Source of the DNA: Pelomonas sp039929605
Lineage (GTDB): Bacteria; Pseudomonadota; Gammaproteobacteria; Burkholderiales; Burkholderiaceae_C
Assembly: GCF_039929605.1 (NCBI RefSeq)
Contig: NZ_JBDSQX010000076.1
Coordinates: 1-64,000 of the forward strand
Length of the DNA: 64,000 nucleotides
Direction of reading: 5' to 3'
Positions 62,593 through 64,000 of the stretch are shown here, one piece after another. A program made the position numbers and the translations under genes. Position 1 is the stretch's first letter. The number at the start of each line of letters is the position of its first letter. The notes beneath the pieces were generated by a model. That model worked only from the letters and a program-made list of their open reading frames with translations, made no database searches and was not told the origin of the DNA.

Positions 62593-63792
62593 TCAGCCAA
62601 GCACCGTCTGCGCGACGATGTTGCGTTGCACTTCGTTCGAGCCGCCGTAGATCGTCGTCTTGCGGACGTTCAGATAGTTGCCGGTCAGCGGGATGGCATG
62701 CGATGCACCGCCTATCCACGTGCCGCCCAGCCACTGATCGCCCTGCCAGCCCGCCTCCATCGCTTCATGGACGTAGGGCAGGGCCAGCGGGCCGCCGGCC
62801 AGCATCATCAGCTCGGTGTAGCGCTGCTGCAGTTCGCTGCCGCGGATCTTCAAGAGACCGGCGACGTCCAGTGGCTGCTTGCCAGTGCGTTCGCCGGACA
62901 GCACCCGCAGCACCATCATTTCAAGCGCGACGATGTCGACCTCGCACAGCGCGATCTGGTCGCGAAAGCGCGCGTCGTCCATCAGGCCCTCGGCCTTGGC
63001 GATGCGCTTGAGCCGCTCCAGCTCACGCTTGCCGCGGTTCACGTCGGCGATGTTGGTGCGCTCGTGCGAGAGCAGGTGCTTGGCGTAGGTCCAACCCTTG
63101 TTCTCCTCGCCGATCAGGTTCTCGGCCGGCACCTCGACGTTGTCGAACCAGACCTCGTTCACCTCGTGTTCGCCGTCGAGCATGATGATGGGCTTGACGC
63201 TGACGCCCGGGGTCGTCATGTCGATCAGCAGGAAGCTGATGCCGGTCTGCGGCTTGCCTTCGCTGGAGGTGCGCACCAGGCAAAAGATCCAGTCGCCGTA
63301 CTGGCCCAGCGTCGTCCAGGTCTTCTGGCCGTTGACGATGTACTTGTCGCCCTGGCGTTCTGCACGGCACTTCAGCGAGGCCAGGTCCGAGCCCGAACCC
63401 GGCTCGCTGTAGCCCTGGCTCCACCACACCTCACCGCTCATGATGCCCGGCAGGAAGCGCTGCTGCTGCTCCGGCGTGCCGAAGGCCATGATGACCGGCG
63501 CGACCATGACGGGACCAAACGGCACGATGCGCGGCGCACAGGCCAGCGCACATTCCTCTTCGAACAGATGGCGCTGCACGGCATTCCAGCCCGGCCCACC
63601 GAACTGCTGGGGCCAAGCCCAGCCGTGCCAGCCTTTTGCGCCGAGGATCTTCGCCCAGCGCTGCAGATCGTCCTTGTTCAGGCGCAGCGCATGGCGAACC
63701 TTGTGGGCGATGTCGGCCGGCAGGTTGGTGCGCACCCATTCGCGCACCTCGGCGCGGAAGGCCAATTCCGCATCGGTGAAGTTGAGGTCCAT
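62593..63792 (-). CDS. Acyl-CoA dehydrogenase, large-subunit-like partner
   Basis: The 399-residue product begins MDLNFTDAELAFRAEVREWV, has GYSEPGSGSDLASL (flavin/substrate loop), NGQKTWTTLGQYGDW and the C-terminal IYGGSNEVQRNIVAQ. At the position of the catalytic Glu of short-chain enzymes the sequence reads YGG. This fits members that use a Glu elsewhere or act as a heteromer with the next gene, 16 bases downstream. Related pairs degrade steroid side chains or branched acids in other bacteria; here the role is open. Confidence 0.92.
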   Translation of the reverse strand: MDLNFTDAELAFRAEVREWVRTNLPADIAHKVRHALRLNKDDLQRWAKILGAKGWHGWAWPQQFGGPGWNAVQRHLFEEECALACAPRIVPFGPVMVAPVIMAFGTPEQQQRFLPGIMSGEVWWSQGYSEPGSGSDLASLKCRAERQGDKYIVNGQKTWTTLGQYGDWIFCLVRTSSEGKPQTGISFLLIDMTTPGVSVKPIIMLDGEHEVNEVWFDNVEVPAENLIGEENKGWTYAKHLLSHERTNIADVNRGKRELERLKRIAKAEGLMDDARFRDQIALCEVDIVALEMMVLRVLSGERTGKQPLDVAGLLKIRGSELQQRYTELMMLAGGPLALPYVHEAMEAGWQGDQWLGGTWIGGASHAIPLTGNYLNVRKTTIYGGSNEVQRNIVAQTVLG

Positions 63793-63894
63793 GTCTCGCG
63801 TGTGGTGATGTGAATGCCGGACTTTTTAGCACGGTCGTTCGCATCTGCACTGTCCGGCCTGGGACAGTTGAGCGAGGCAGATCTCAAAAAGCAG

Positions 63895-63918
63895 AAAGGC
63901 ACTCCGAAGAGTGCCTTT
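63895..63918 (-). terminator. Terminator of the edge-cut PEP-CTERM gene
   Basis: AAAGGCACT (63895-63903) pairs with AGTGCCTTT (63910-63918). On the minus strand the stem is followed by CTGCTTTTTG. It lies 21 bases after the stop of the partial gene at the window end. Confidence 0.88.
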
Positions 63919-63939
63919 CAACAAGATGGAAGCCAGTGA

Positions 63940-64000
63940 TCAGGCAGCCATCTTGGCCTTGCGGCGGCGCAGGCCGGCCACGCCAAGCAGTGCAACGCTG
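63940..64000 (-). CDS. C-terminal tail of a second PEP-CTERM protein (partial)
   Basis: Only the last 20 codons are in the window, read from 64000 down to a TGA at 63940-63942. The residues SVALLGVAGLRRRKAKMAA form the hydrophobic span and basic end of a PEP-CTERM signal; the PEP motif itself must lie just outside. It indicates another surface-sorted protein upstream. The call rests on the tail alone. Confidence 0.75.
   Translation of the reverse strand, partial: SVALLGVAGLRRRKAKMAA

Noticed and set aside
63850..63867. Palindrome CTGTCC/GGACAG upstream of the acyl-CoA dehydrogenase genes as an operator
   Set aside because: The six-base arms are short and common at this GC content; no second copy was seen near other promoters in the window.

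Overview
The window is a single high-GC, densely coded stretch of a betaproteobacterial chromosome. The order Burkholderiales, probably the Rubrivivax/Roseateles/Leptothrix branch, is suggested by the gene string murJ - rpsT - DUF3579 - argD - argF, by PEP-CTERM sorting tails, and by a CobD/CobT/CobS/CobC group beside a CoA-pyrophosphatase-like Nudix gene. This is inference from gene content; no species can be named from it. No rRNA, tRNA, CRISPR array, insertion sequence or prophage was recognised. No gap between genes exceeds about 240 bases.

Layout. 1-6 kb: the 3' part of a type I pullulanase, then a four-gene sugar-type ABC importer (binding protein, double ATPase, two permeases) with overlapping start and stop codons. 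6.2-8.5 kb: a transglutaminase-like/TPR lipoprotein, a Cys-cluster protein and an exported cupredoxin-like protein. 8.5-16.5 kb (minus strand): two adjoining blocks. The upstream block codes for an SsuA/NMT1-type binding protein, a membrane histidine kinase, a CheY-like regulator and a hybrid histidine kinase. The downstream block codes for APS kinase, a SAM methyltransferase, a PAPS-type sulfotransferase and an arginase-fold hydrolase. Together they look like a sensing cassette followed by a small sulfation pathway, and this is the most distinctive part of the window. 16.7-19 kb: a Ser/Thr kinase fused to a universal-stress domain, coupled to a metallophosphoesterase. 19-26.8 kb (minus): a fused transporter/spermidine-synthase protein, a putative 2OG-Fe(II) oxygenase, a HupE/UreJ protein, a parvulin isomerase, an exported PHP phosphoesterase and a degenerate PCuAC-like protein.

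27-47 kb is mostly housekeeping: a PEP-CTERM protein, argF/argD, DUF3579, a hydrolase, rpsT, murJ, a SirB1-like gene, hda, a HAD phosphatase, pcnB, folK, a DUF47/Pit phosphate uptake pair, the rpsP-rimM-trmD-rplS operon, a Nudix gene and the late cobalamin genes. 47-64 kb: an S9 peptidase, a Tim44-like protein, an SDR, an RluA-type synthase, an EamA exporter, a quinone oxidoreductase, a PAS histidine kinase, lspA, ileS, ribF, rsuA, a DUF3617 protein, a pair of acyl-CoA dehydrogenases and the tail of a second PEP-CTERM protein cut by the window edge.

Main points for follow-up: the binding-protein/two-component plus sulfation block (8.5-16.5 kb); a strong terminator-like hairpin inside the first codons of rimM; a five-copy 9-bp tandem repeat after cysC; the kinase-Usp/phosphoesterase pair; and the oxygenase/HupE/parvulin/PHP neighbourhood.
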